From assembly GCA_047974565.1 (NCBI GenBank), contig JBKECN010000046.1, positions 1-64,000 on the forward strand: 64,000 bases of DNA, in the 5' to 3' direction. This document shows, piece by piece, positions 52,202-60,806 of this stretch. Under the pieces are notes generated by a model. The model worked only from the letters and a program-made list of their open reading frames with translations, was not told the DNA's origin and searched no databases. Source of the stretch: JBDIAG01 sp047974565 (GTDB lineage Bacteria; Actinomycetota; Actinomycetes; Actinomycetales; CAWJMD01). Position 1 is the first letter of the stretch. Every line of letters starts with the position of its first letter. The translations under genes were made by a program, and so were the position numbers.

Positions 52202-55200
52202 ATGCGGAGTCTAACCACGGTGTTGCCGCGGCCGTCAGCGGTGGTCGCCATCGTCGCATTGGCCATGTCCGTCGTGGTCTGGCAGCCGCCGGCCGCCCGG
52301 GCGGAGCCGATCGCTACCGCCGTCTACGGAAGTACCTCCTCCGCGGACATGTTGGGTGTGGGTGTGGACCTCATCGGCCTGAGCCTGGCCGATCTGCGGG
52401 TCGCGCATACCACCGGGCCCACCGGCACCGCAGTGGGCTCGGTGGCGACCACCGACAACGTGGATGCCACCACGCTGGGAGTGATCACCGTCCCGGTCAG
52501 CGGGGTCACCACGGCGGTGCCCACCGGCGCGGACGGCGACGACACCGCCACCGGGACCCTGCTGGAAGTCGACATCACCGTGCCGACCCTGCTCGACGTG
52601 CAAACCGGAACGTTGACCTACAACCACGAGGTGCACTGGCGGGACGGGGTCTGTGTGCCGCCCGACACAGTGCTGTCCTCGGCGACCACCACGACCGCCG
52701 GAATCACGGTCGCGGCGGCGGGCACGGACGTGCTGTCCACCGGCGATGTCACCACGACAACGAAGACGACACTCCCCCAAGTCGATACGTTCCACGACAC
52801 GCGCGGCGTACTGTCGCAGGCGAGCGGGACGATGGCGGACATCTCCCTGCTCGGGGGTGCGGTGACGGTCTCGGCGCTCGATCCGGTGATGAGCGTGATG
52901 AGCGGCGACTCCACAGCGAGCATCACCGGCTCAGCCGTGCAAGTTTCGGTGGGCGGAGCGCCGGCGGTGACCCTGCTACCGGGCACCAGCCAGACCTTCA
53001 GCCTGGCGCTGGGGCGCACCGTGACCCTCACGTTGGCGCCCAGCGTCATCACCGGGGCCGGCGGCACCTTCGAGGCGACCTACCTCACCGCGGACGTGCA
53101 TCTGGGCCTGGGCAGCGACGTGAGCCTGAACCTGATACCGCTGTCCGTGTCTGCGCTGGCGCCGGCCACCGGGCTGGAATGCGACACGGCGGCGACCATC
53201 GCCATCACCAGCCCGGCCGACGGCTCCGCGACCGCCGACAACACCCCGACCATCACCGGCACCTCCGACATCCTCAGCGGCACCGTCTCACTCGTGTTGG
53301 ACGGCCGTCCGGCGGTGAGCGTGAGCACCGACGCCACCGGTGCCTGGAGCTACACCCCCACCACTTCGCTCGACGACGGTGTGCGGGTGGTGTCGGTGTC
53401 CGGTACCGATACGGCGGGCAACTCGGTTTCCACGTCGAGTTCGTTCACGGTGGACACCGTCGGGCCGGCGGTGGCGATCCTGTCCCCCGTCGATGGGAGT
53501 GCGACAGCCGATTCCACCACGACGATCAGCGGCACCTCGGACGTACTCAGCGGCACCGTGTCGCTGGTGGTCGATGGCGGCACCGCGGTCCCGGTGCCCA
53601 CCGATGCGTCCGGCAACTGGACCTATACGTCGGTCAGCTCCCTGGCCGACGGCTCGCACACCGCATCGGTGACGGCCAGTGATCCGGTGGGCAACACCAC
53701 GTCCGCCTCGACCACCTTCACCGTGGACACCACGGCCAGCGTGACGATCACCGCGCCGGCCGACGGGTCGGTGATCAACGACCCACAGCCCCTGGTCACC
53801 GGCACCTCCGATCTGCCCGACTCCACCTTGACGCTCACCCTGGACGCGTCCGCGCCAGTCAGCCTCACCACGGACGCAACCGGCGCCTGGTCGTACCAGG
53901 TGCCGGCCACCCTGCTCGACGGAGCCCACACGGTGAACATCTCCGGGCAGGACTCTCTGGGCAATACCGGCTCTGACAGTTCGTCTTTCACGCTGGACAC
54001 AGTGGCACCCGCCGTCGAGATCACCACTCCGGCGGAGGGGTCGACCACCAACGACGCCACCCCGACCATCAGCGGAACCTCCGAAGTACTGTCCGGTTCC
54101 ATCGCCGTGGCAGTCGACGGCGGCACCGCGGTGAGCGTCTCGACGGGCGCGGACGGATCGTGGTCGCTGACCGCCCCGGCTCTGACCGACGGCCCCCACA
54201 CCGTCACGGCCACCGCCACGGACCCAGCCGGAAACAGCGCCTCCGACACGAACTCGTTCACCGTCGACACCGTTGCGGACGTGGCCATCACCACTCCCGC
54301 GGACGGATCGCTGACCAACGACCCGACGCCGACGGTGAGCGGCACCTCCGAGGTGATCTCGGGCACAGTGTCCCTCGTCCTGGACGGCGGCACGCCCGTC
54401 ACCGTCACCACGGGTGGGGACGGCTCCTGGTCGTCCACCCTGCCGGGCCTAAGCGACGGGCCGCACACGGTGACGGTGAGTGCTGTCGACGGCCTCGGCA
54501 ACACCGGCTCAGACACCAGTACGTTCACCGTGGACACCGTCGCCCCGGTCGTGGCGATCACCTCACCGGCCAACGGAACGGCAACAAACGACACCACCCC
54601 GACGATCACCGGCACCTCGGACGTGCTCTCCGGATCGATCCTCGTCGCAGTCGACGGTGGCACCCCGGTCAGCGTGACCACGGCGCCGGACGGCTCCTGG
54701 TCGCTGACCACCCCGACCCTGACCGACGGCCCCCATGCTGTCACCGCGACCGCAACAGACCCCGCCGGCAATACCGGCTCGGACACCAGCTCCTTCACCG
54801 TCGACACCACCGCGCCAGCGATCGCCATCACCGCACCCGCCGAGGGCTCGGCCACCAACGACATCACTCCGACGATCACCGGCACCTCCGACGTGCTGTC
54901 GGGCACCGTTCAGGTCATGGTCGACGGCGGCACTCCGGTGAGCGTCGCCACCGGAGCGGACGGGTCATGGTCCCTCACCTCACCCACCTTGGCCGAGGGC
55001 CCGCACACCATCACCGCCACCGCAACAGACCCCGCCGGCAATACCGGCTCGGACACCACCTCCTTCACCGTCGACACCACCCCACCCACGGTCACAATCA
55101 CCTCCCCCGGGAACGGGACGGTGACCAACGACACGACCCCGTCGATCACCGGTACGTCCGACGTGCAATCGGGCACCATCACCGTGGCGATCGATGGCGG

Positions 55201-58030
55201 CACCCCGGTCACCGTGGCCACCGGACCCGACGGCTCCTGGTCGCTGACGGCCCCGACCCTGACCGAAGGCCCGCACACCGTCACCGCGACGGCAACCGAC
55301 CCAGCCGGCAACACCGGCTCCACCAGTGCGACTTTCACCGTCGACACCACCGCCCCCGCGATCACCATCACCTCCCCGGCAGACGGGTCGGCGAGCAACG
55401 ACACCACACCCGCAATCACCGGAACCTCGGACGTCCTCTCGGGCAGCATCCTGGTAGCCGTGGACGGCGGCACCCCGGTCACCGTGACCACCGGCGCCGA
55501 CGGCTCCTGGTCGACCCCCGCCGGAACCCTCGGCGAAGGCCCGCACACGGTCACCGCCACGGCAACCGATCCAGCCGGCAACACCGGCTCCGACACCACG
55601 ACCTTCACCGTCGACACCACCCCACCCGCCATCACGATCACCTCCCCCGCGGACGGCTCGCTCGGCAATGACGCCACCCCCACGGTCACCGGAACCTCGG
55701 ACGTGCTCTCCGGCTCGATCCTCGTCGCAGTCGATGGTGGCACCCCGGTGAGCGTGACCACCGCGGCGGACGGCTCCTGGTCCCTGACCACACCCACCCT
55801 CACCGACGGACCCCATACCGTCACGGCGACCGCAACCGATCCAGCCGGCAACACCGGCTCCGACACCACGACCTTCACCGTCGACACCACCCCACCCGCC
55901 ATCACGATCACCGAGCCGGCAGACGGATCGCTGACCAACGACGCCACGCCAGCCGTTACCGGCACCTCCGACGTGCTCTCCGGCACTATCAGCCTCGTCG
56001 TCGATGCCGACACCCCGGTGATGGTCGGCACGGGCAGCGACGGGGCGTGGGCAACGTCGACGGTGTCGCTGGCCGACGGCCCACACCAGGTGGTCGCCTC
56101 GGCAGTCGACGCGGCCGGCAACACCGGTTCGGACACAGCCTCTTTCACCGTCGACACGACGCCTCCCGTGGTGGCCATCACCGCGCCGGCCGACGGGTCG
56201 AGCACCAACGAGGTCAGCCCGACCGTCACCGGAACCTCGGACGTGCTCTCCGGTTCGATCCTGGTGGCGATCGACGGCGGGGCCCCGGTTGCGGTGACCA
56301 CCGCGGCGGACGGCACGTGGTCCACGCCGGCCGGCACGCTCACCGACGGCGCGCATGTCGTCACCGTCACCGCCACCGACCCGGCCGGTAACACCGGCTC
56401 GGACTCCAGCACCTTCACCGTGGACACCGTGGCCCCGACGATCCAGATCGTCACGCCCCGCGAGGCCGCCTATCTGCCGTCCGGACCGGTGACGATCGCC
56501 GGAACGACCTCGCAGACAGGTGGAGTGGTCCAGTTGTCGATCGACGGGCTGGCTCCGGTCTCGGTGCCGGTCGACGGCACCGGCGCCTGGACTTATCTGG
56601 CCACCGGGCTCGCCGACGCAGAACACCAGGTGACCGCAAGCATCACCGATGCGGCCGGCAACGTGGCCTCCGACTCCGTACAGTTCACCCTGGGCGCCAC
56701 CATCGGGGTCAGCATCGTCACTCCCGAACAGGGCACGACCATCAGCGACGCGACACCGGTCAGCTCCGGCACCTCGACGGTCATCTCCGGAACGATCTCA
56801 CTGGCGGTGGACGGCGCCGCGGCGCTCACCCTGCCCACGGATGGGGACGGCCTGTGGTCCCAACAACTCACCACTCTGGCGGACGGCCCGCACACCATCA
56901 CCGCCACTGCCCTGAACGGGGCTGAAATCGACTCTGACGCAGTGACCTTCACTGTCGACACGACGGCTACGATCCTCATTGACGAGCCGACGCAGGGCGA
57001 GCACACCAGCCAGGCGCGTCCGCCGATTCGTGGCCGGTCGGATATCCACAACGGCACGGTGACCATCGACCTCGACGGCACCCAGACCACTGTCGAGACG
57101 AACGCTCACGGTGACTGGCTGCTCACCCCGAACTCACCCCTGGCCAACGGGCCATACACGGCTCGAGTGAGCGGCAGTGACGCGGTCGGCAACACAGCAG
57201 CGACGTCGGTGGACTTCGTTGTCGCCGCGCTCGAGCCGGCGATAGCCATCACGTCCCCGGCGACTGGGGCCGTCCTGGCCGAGAATCGACCGCCGGTGCG
57301 CGGCACCTCCAATGTGCCGCTGGCAACGGTGGACTTGACGCTGGGTGGCACCCTCTGGGCTCAGGTGGCCACCGATGCCGAGGGCGGATGGGAGTACCTG
57401 CCCGCGGTGGGCTTGGCCGATGGCACTTACACGGTGGTGGCAAGCGTCGTGGACGGCGCCGACCAACGAGCCCAGGCAACCTCCACCTTCACCATCGATA
57501 CACTGGCTCCCAGCGTCGAGATCGTCTCTCCAGCAGCGGGATCGACGACGACGGACACCACGCCGGCGATCACCGGATCCTCCAGCCTGCGCAGTGCCAG
57601 CATCCAGCTCAGCATCGACAGCGGCACCCCGGCGACGGTGAGCACCGACGCCGCTGGAGCGTGGGCGTTCACCCCGACCACTGCGCTCGCCCTCGCCGAG
57701 CACACCGTGCAGGCCACCGCTCAGGACGCGGCCGGCAATGTGGGCCAGGACTCCACGTCCTTCACCATCGCCGCTGACTCGGGAGGCTCCGGGGACTCCG
57801 GTGGCTCGACCGGGTCCACGGGATCCACCGGATCCACCGGGTCCACCGGGTCGGGCGGGACGAGCACGTCCGGATCGGCGTCGGACGGCTCGGGCACGAG
57901 CGCGTCCTCGTCGTTGGCCTACACCGGGATGAGTACGAGTCCGCTCAGCGTGGGCATCCTGCTCGTCCTGGGCGGGGCTCTGCTCCGGCTTCGGCGTCGT
58001 GGCACCGGGCTGGACGAGAGCCCCGTGTAA
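52202..58030 (+). CDS. Giant sortase-anchored surface protein with Ig-like repeats
   Basis: The ATG at 52202, with GGGGGAG eight bases before it, gives 1,942 residues; the frame is open 24 bases further to a TTG. A signal peptide ends near ARA (about 35). A unique beta-rich N-terminal domain covers about 35-330. Then some 17 Ig-like (Big-type) modules follow, each opening near VDTTPPAITITSPADGS and closing near DPAGNTGSDTTTFT. From 53,450 to about 56,440 the period is exactly 270 bases (90 residues), with high similarity between copies. A Gly/Ser/Thr stalk precedes LAYTG, a hydrophobic segment and RLRRR. LAxTG is the class E sortase motif. Likely adhesin or cell-wall stalk. Confidence 0.9.
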   Translation: MRSLTTVLPRPSAVVAIVALAMSVVVWQPPAARAEPIATAVYGSTSSADMLGVGVDLIGLSLADLRVAHTTGPTGTAVGSVATTDNVDATTLGVITVPVSGVTTAVPTGADGDDTATGTLLEVDITVPTLLDVQTGTLTYNHEVHWRDGVCVPPDTVLSSATTTTAGITVAAAGTDVLSTGDVTTTTKTTLPQVDTFHDTRGVLSQASGTMADISLLGGAVTVSALDPVMSVMSGDSTASITGSAVQVSVGGAPAVTLLPGTSQTFSLALGRTVTLTLAPSVITGAGGTFEATYLTADVHLGLGSDVSLNLIPLSVSALAPATGLECDTAATIAITSPADGSATADNTPTITGTSDILSGTVSLVLDGRPAVSVSTDATGAWSYTPTTSLDDGVRVVSVSGTDTAGNSVSTSSSFTVDTVGPAVAILSPVDGSATADSTTTISGTSDVLSGTVSLVVDGGTAVPVPTDASGNWTYTSVSSLADGSHTASVTASDPVGNTTSASTTFTVDTTASVTITAPADGSVINDPQPLVTGTSDLPDSTLTLTLDASAPVSLTTDATGAWSYQVPATLLDGAHTVNISGQDSLGNTGSDSSSFTLDTVAPAVEITTPAEGSTTNDATPTISGTSEVLSGSIAVAVDGGTAVSVSTGADGSWSLTAPALTDGPHTVTATATDPAGNSASDTNSFTVDTVADVAITTPADGSLTNDPTPTVSGTSEVISGTVSLVLDGGTPVTVTTGGDGSWSSTLPGLSDGPHTVTVSAVDGLGNTGSDTSTFTVDTVAPVVAITSPANGTATNDTTPTITGTSDVLSGSILVAVDGGTPVSVTTAPDGSWSLTTPTLTDGPHAVTATATDPAGNTGSDTSSFTVDTTAPAIAITAPAEGSATNDITPTITGTSDVLSGTVQVMVDGGTPVSVATGADGSWSLTSPTLAEGPHTITATATDPAGNTGSDTTSFTVDTTPPTVTITSPGNGTVTNDTTPSITGTSDVQSGTITVAIDGGTPVTVATGPDGSWSLTAPTLTEGPHTVTATATDPAGNTGSTSATFTVDTTAPAITITSPADGSASNDTTPAITGTSDVLSGSILVAVDGGTPVTVTTGADGSWSTPAGTLGEGPHTVTATATDPAGNTGSDTTTFTVDTTPPAITITSPADGSLGNDATPTVTGTSDVLSGSILVAVDGGTPVSVTTAADGSWSLTTPTLTDGPHTVTATATDPAGNTGSDTTTFTVDTTPPAITITEPADGSLTNDATPAVTGTSDVLSGTISLVVDADTPVMVGTGSDGAWATSTVSLADGPHQVVASAVDAAGNTGSDTASFTVDTTPPVVAITAPADGSSTNEVSPTVTGTSDVLSGSILVAIDGGAPVAVTTAADGTWSTPAGTLTDGAHVVTVTATDPAGNTGSDSSTFTVDTVAPTIQIVTPREAAYLPSGPVTIAGTTSQTGGVVQLSIDGLAPVSVPVDGTGAWTYLATGLADAEHQVTASITDAAGNVASDSVQFTLGATIGVSIVTPEQGTTISDATPVSSGTSTVISGTISLAVDGAAALTLPTDGDGLWSQQLTTLADGPHTITATALNGAEIDSDAVTFTVDTTATILIDEPTQGEHTSQARPPIRGRSDIHNGTVTIDLDGTQTTVETNAHGDWLLTPNSPLANGPYTARVSGSDAVGNTAATSVDFVVAALEPAIAITSPATGAVLAENRPPVRGTSNVPLATVDLTLGGTLWAQVATDAEGGWEYLPAVGLADGTYTVVASVVDGADQRAQATSTFTIDTLAPSVEIVSPAAGSTTTDTTPAITGSSSLRSASIQLSIDSGTPATVSTDAAGAWAFTPTTALALAEHTVQATAQDAAGNVGQDSTSFTIAADSGGSGDSGGSTGSTGSTGSTGSTGSGGTSTSGSASDGSGTSASSSLAYTGMSTSPLSVGILLVLGGALLRLRRRGTGLDESPV

Positions 58031-58118
58031 CCCCTGGCCCCCGGGACTCCCCGCGAGCGGCCCCTGAGGTTCGGCGGGCCCGACGTCGAGGTGGTGACAG
58101 ATGTCCAATCCATCGCTC

Positions 58119-58164
58119 ACTTTGCATTGCAAAGTTTGAGACTTTGCGCTACAAAGTAGCTATG
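58119..58164 (+). promoter_or_regulatory. Tandem palindromic operators overlapping a promoter
   Basis: Two 17-base palindromes, ACTTTGCATTGCAAAGT (58119-58135) and ACTTTGCGCTACAAAGT (58141-58157), are centred 22 bases apart, about two helical turns. Within them TTGCAA (58127-58132) and TACAAA (58150-58155) form a -35/-10 pair with a 17-base spacer. The predicted transcript start is about base 58162, the A of an ATG, so the mRNA may be leaderless. The regulator two genes down is the obvious candidate binder. Confidence 0.75.
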
Positions 58165-58704
58165 GGAACACCAGCGATGACAGTCCAGTCCGTTCACGAT
58201 CTGGCCGAGCGGCCCAACCAGCGGGTCAACCACGGCTACGCCTTCGTCATGCTCTTCTGGGGCGCCCTCACCGTGGTCTCGGGTGTGGTCTACACGATCT
58301 GGGATCCGGCGATCAGTTGGGTCTACTGGGCGATCGCCGGCCCGGTCGGTGGGGCTCTCACCGCCGGGTACTTCGCCCGCCGCTCGATCCGGCTCGGCAT
58401 CCGGGGCAAGCACATCTGGGCCTACCCGGTGATCGGCCTGGGCATCACGGTAAGCGCATTCGCGGTCGCCACCCTGGCCCCTCCGTTGTGGATCATGCCC
58501 GCCATCGCCATTGCCGTCGGGGTCGGCAACCTCCTCTTCGGCGTGCTCTCGCACTACTCGGCGGTCACCGTGGCCGGCCTGGGCATGGTGGCACTCGGCC
58601 TGGCCGGCGGCCTGGGCGGGCTGGAGTCGGCACCCTTGCTGTTCATCCTCGGCGGCTACTACGCGCTCACCGGCCTCGCGCTGCGGGCCGACTCCTCGCG
58701 ATGA
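58162..58704 (+). CDS. Polytopic membrane protein of unknown function
   Basis: From the ATG at 58162 the protein has 180 residues and about six membrane segments (for example GYAFVMLFWGALTVVSGVVY and PAIAIAVGVGNLLFGVLS). No family is recognised beyond a general integral-membrane look. An ATG at 58177 with GGGA upstream is an alternative start if the mRNA is not leaderless. Its stop overlaps the start of the regulator (ATGA at 58701-58704). The two form a tight pair under the double operator. Confidence 0.75.
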   Translation: MGTPAMTVQSVHDLAERPNQRVNHGYAFVMLFWGALTVVSGVVYTIWDPAISWVYWAIAGPVGGALTAGYFARRSIRLGIRGKHIWAYPVIGLGITVSAFAVATLAPPLWIMPAIAIAVGVGNLLFGVLSHYSAVTVAGLGMVALGLAGGLGGLESAPLLFILGGYYALTGLALRADSSR

Positions 58705-59021
58705 GCAGCGGCCCGAGCGCGGACGGCTCTCCCCTGCACGATCTGGACGACGTCGTCCACCAACGGGTTCGGCTCGCCATCCTGGCGCTGCTCAGCCAGG
58801 TGGACGCCCTGGAGTTCACCCGGGTCCGCGACGAGTTGGGGGCCACCGACGGCAACCTCAACCGGCATCTGCGGGCGCTCGACGATGCCGGCTATGTGAA
58901 CCAGTCTCGCGAGAGCCGTCGGGGCAAATCGTCCACCTGGCTGTCCATTACCGCGGCGGGAAGCCTCGCACTCTCACGGGAGGTGGCTGCCCTACGCGCA
59001 CTCCTGGACCACATCGACTAG
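58701..59021 (+). CDS. Winged-helix transcriptional regulator (HTH_34/ArsR-like)
   Basis: This 106-residue protein has the winged-helix pattern VVHQRVRLAILALLSQVDALEFTRVRDELGATDGNLNRHLRALDDAGYVNQSRES. The recognition helix is at about 50-63 and the wing after it is RRGKSSTWLSITAAG. It lacks metal-ligand cysteines. It is translationally coupled to the membrane protein gene. It probably represses the operon through the ACTTTGC palindromes upstream. The inducer may be linked to the membrane protein, as in other small regulator/membrane protein pairs. Confidence 0.85.
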   Translation: MSSGPSADGSPLHDLDDVVHQRVRLAILALLSQVDALEFTRVRDELGATDGNLNRHLRALDDAGYVNQSRESRRGKSSTWLSITAAGSLALSREVAALRALLDHID

Positions 59022-59280
59022 CGCGTGTCCCGTAATCCCCGCCCTGCTGCGCAGGACCCTGACGGGCGTCCGGCGGCGTTGTCCTCGACTCGACGTGGCT
59101 CTGCCACGCCCTCGCTCGTCCGCCTTGCCGCACACTCCGCCAGAGACTGCTCGTGACGGGCTCGCATTACGAGACATGCCTAGCCACTCACTCCCAGTCT
59201 GTGGACCACACGCCAAGCTGGGTGTGCAGGAGGCCTCGGACTCGACCGCGCTCTTGCACGCCGAAGCTGCACCTTCATGA

Positions 59281-59700
59281 CCACGGTGACGTTTGCCATC
59301 GACACGACTCCACTCGCCCCGACTCAGCTCCCGCTTCGTCACCCGGGCGACGTTTGGCGCCAGCGGATACCGCTCGTCCCAGCCCAAGGCCGCACCCTCG
59401 CAACCCGGGTGACGTTTGGCACCTGCACTTCGCAACCCGGGTGATGTTCAGGCCCCGCACTTCGCAACCCGGGTGACGTTTGGCACCTGCACTTCGTTAC
59501 CCAGGTGACGTTTCGCAGCCTTGGGTGACCTCTAGCGTTACCCCCGGCCGCACTTCGTCACCCAGGTCACGTTCGGCATCACCGGACACCGCCCACCCCA
59601 GCCCACGGCCGCACCCTCGCAGCCCGGGTGACGTTTGGCATCGACCGAACACCCGCCCCTGGCCCCCCAGGCGCACTTCGTCACCCGGGCAGGGGTGTCC
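59281..59700. repeat. Cluster of about nine copies of the dispersed palindromic repeat
   Basis: Copies of CG(C/T)(A/C)ACCCGGGTGACGTTTGGC lie at about 59283, 59338, 59398, 59431, 59462, 59493, 59556, 59618 and 59679, with variants. Spacings between neighbours are near 31-32 or 60-63 bases. The gap 59022-59839 has no supported gene. Confidence 0.8.
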
Positions 59701-59839
59701 CGGCTCGACGTGGCTAAGACCCAACTCGCGCCCTCCTCCACCGTGCCCAACGCCCGCCAACCGCTCGCGACGCACGGGGCATTGGACGCACGTGAGAACA
59801 GACGCACAGGGCATTCCCAGACACGCCAACTCGATCCAG

Positions 59840-60751
59840 CTAGATCAGGGCGAACGCCGGCACGGTCGCGTACTTCACGCCGATCGCCACGAGCAGCAGC
59901 ACGAAGATGCCCGCCAGGCCGAGCCATTGCCGGGCCCGGTGAGCCCGGCCGGTGACCGGCTGTCGCCGGCCGAGGTAGGCGATCGCCCCGGCGCCGGCCA
60001 CACCGGTGAGGAAGCCGCCCAGGTGCCCCTGCCAGGCGATGCCGGGGATGAGAAAGCCGATCACGACGTTGATGCCGATGACCGCCCACATCCCGGCCGC
60101 CGACCAGCCCAGCCGGTGCTGCAACACAACGAAGCCGCCGAAGAGACCGAAGACCGCACCCGAGGCCCCGACCACCGGTGTGCACCACATCCCGCAGTGA
60201 CCTGCCGCCAACTGGGCCATCGTCGGGGGCGCGGCGAGCAGCACGAAGAACACCGAGCCACCAAAGGCACTGAGCAGGTACAAGGCCACGAAACGGGCCC
60301 GGCCGAGCATCGGCTCCAGATAGGTACCCATGATCCACAGGGCGTACATGTTGAACAGGATGTGCGTGGGATTCGAGCTATGCACGAAGGCGGAGGTCAC
60401 AAAGCGCCACGGCTCGGCGGCACCGAACGAGGGCACCAACCACAACGACTCGGTCAGCGACGGAACGAAGAGCTGCCCGGCGTAGATCACCGCGCACAGG
60501 CCGATCAGGGTGATCGTCGCGACCGGACGACCATCGGTGACCGCACCACCGAAGATGGTGCGGGCCGAGGGGTTGCGCTTGGCCTGAGCGTTCACGCAGT
60601 CGACACACTGCACTCCGACCGCCGCCGGGCGTTGGCAGTCCGGGCAGGCGGGACGGTTGCAGCGTTGGCACCGCACCCACGAGGGCCGGTCCGGATGGCG
60701 GGCACAGACCGGGAACTCGCTCGGGACCTGCGGCCCCGGCTGTCCGGTCAT
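59840..60751 (-). CDS. Rhomboid-family intramembrane serine protease with N-terminal zinc-binding segment
   Basis: The ATG at 60751 gives 303 residues. An N-terminal B-box/zinc-ribbon-like part has several cysteine pairs (CARHP, CQRCNRPACPDC, CVDC) at about 15-55. Six to seven membrane segments follow. The catalytic serine is in GASGAVFG near 198 and the histidine in WQGHLGG near 250. HILFNMYALW is the conserved HN motif. It cuts membrane proteins within the bilayer; substrates unknown. It is 55 bases downstream of smc, same strand. The frame is open to 60817 but this would overlap the smc stop. Confidence 0.9.
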   Translation of the reverse strand: MTGQPGPQVPSEFPVCARHPDRPSWVRCQRCNRPACPDCQRPAAVGVQCVDCVNAQAKRNPSARTIFGGAVTDGRPVATITLIGLCAVIYAGQLFVPSLTESLWLVPSFGAAEPWRFVTSAFVHSSNPTHILFNMYALWIMGTYLEPMLGRARFVALYLLSAFGGSVFFVLLAAPPTMAQLAAGHCGMWCTPVVGASGAVFGLFGGFVVLQHRLGWSAAGMWAVIGINVVIGFLIPGIAWQGHLGGFLTGVAGAGAIAYLGRRQPVTGRAHRARQWLGLAGIFVLLLVAIGVKYATVPAFALI

Positions 60752-60806
60752 CGACGGGTTGCCGTTCTCACGTGGTCTGCCGCGCTCGCCCTGCACTGAC
60801 CGGGCA

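Noticed and set aside
53288..56626. Long minus-strand open frames (303 to 548 residues) opposite the adhesin gene
   Set aside because: They arise from the repeated codon pattern of the Ig modules; the plus strand has a signal peptide, ordered domains and a sortase signal.
59022..59280. Possible tRNA or small RNA in the gap after the regulator gene
   Set aside because: No cloverleaf or conserved T-loop was found; only short imperfect hairpins.
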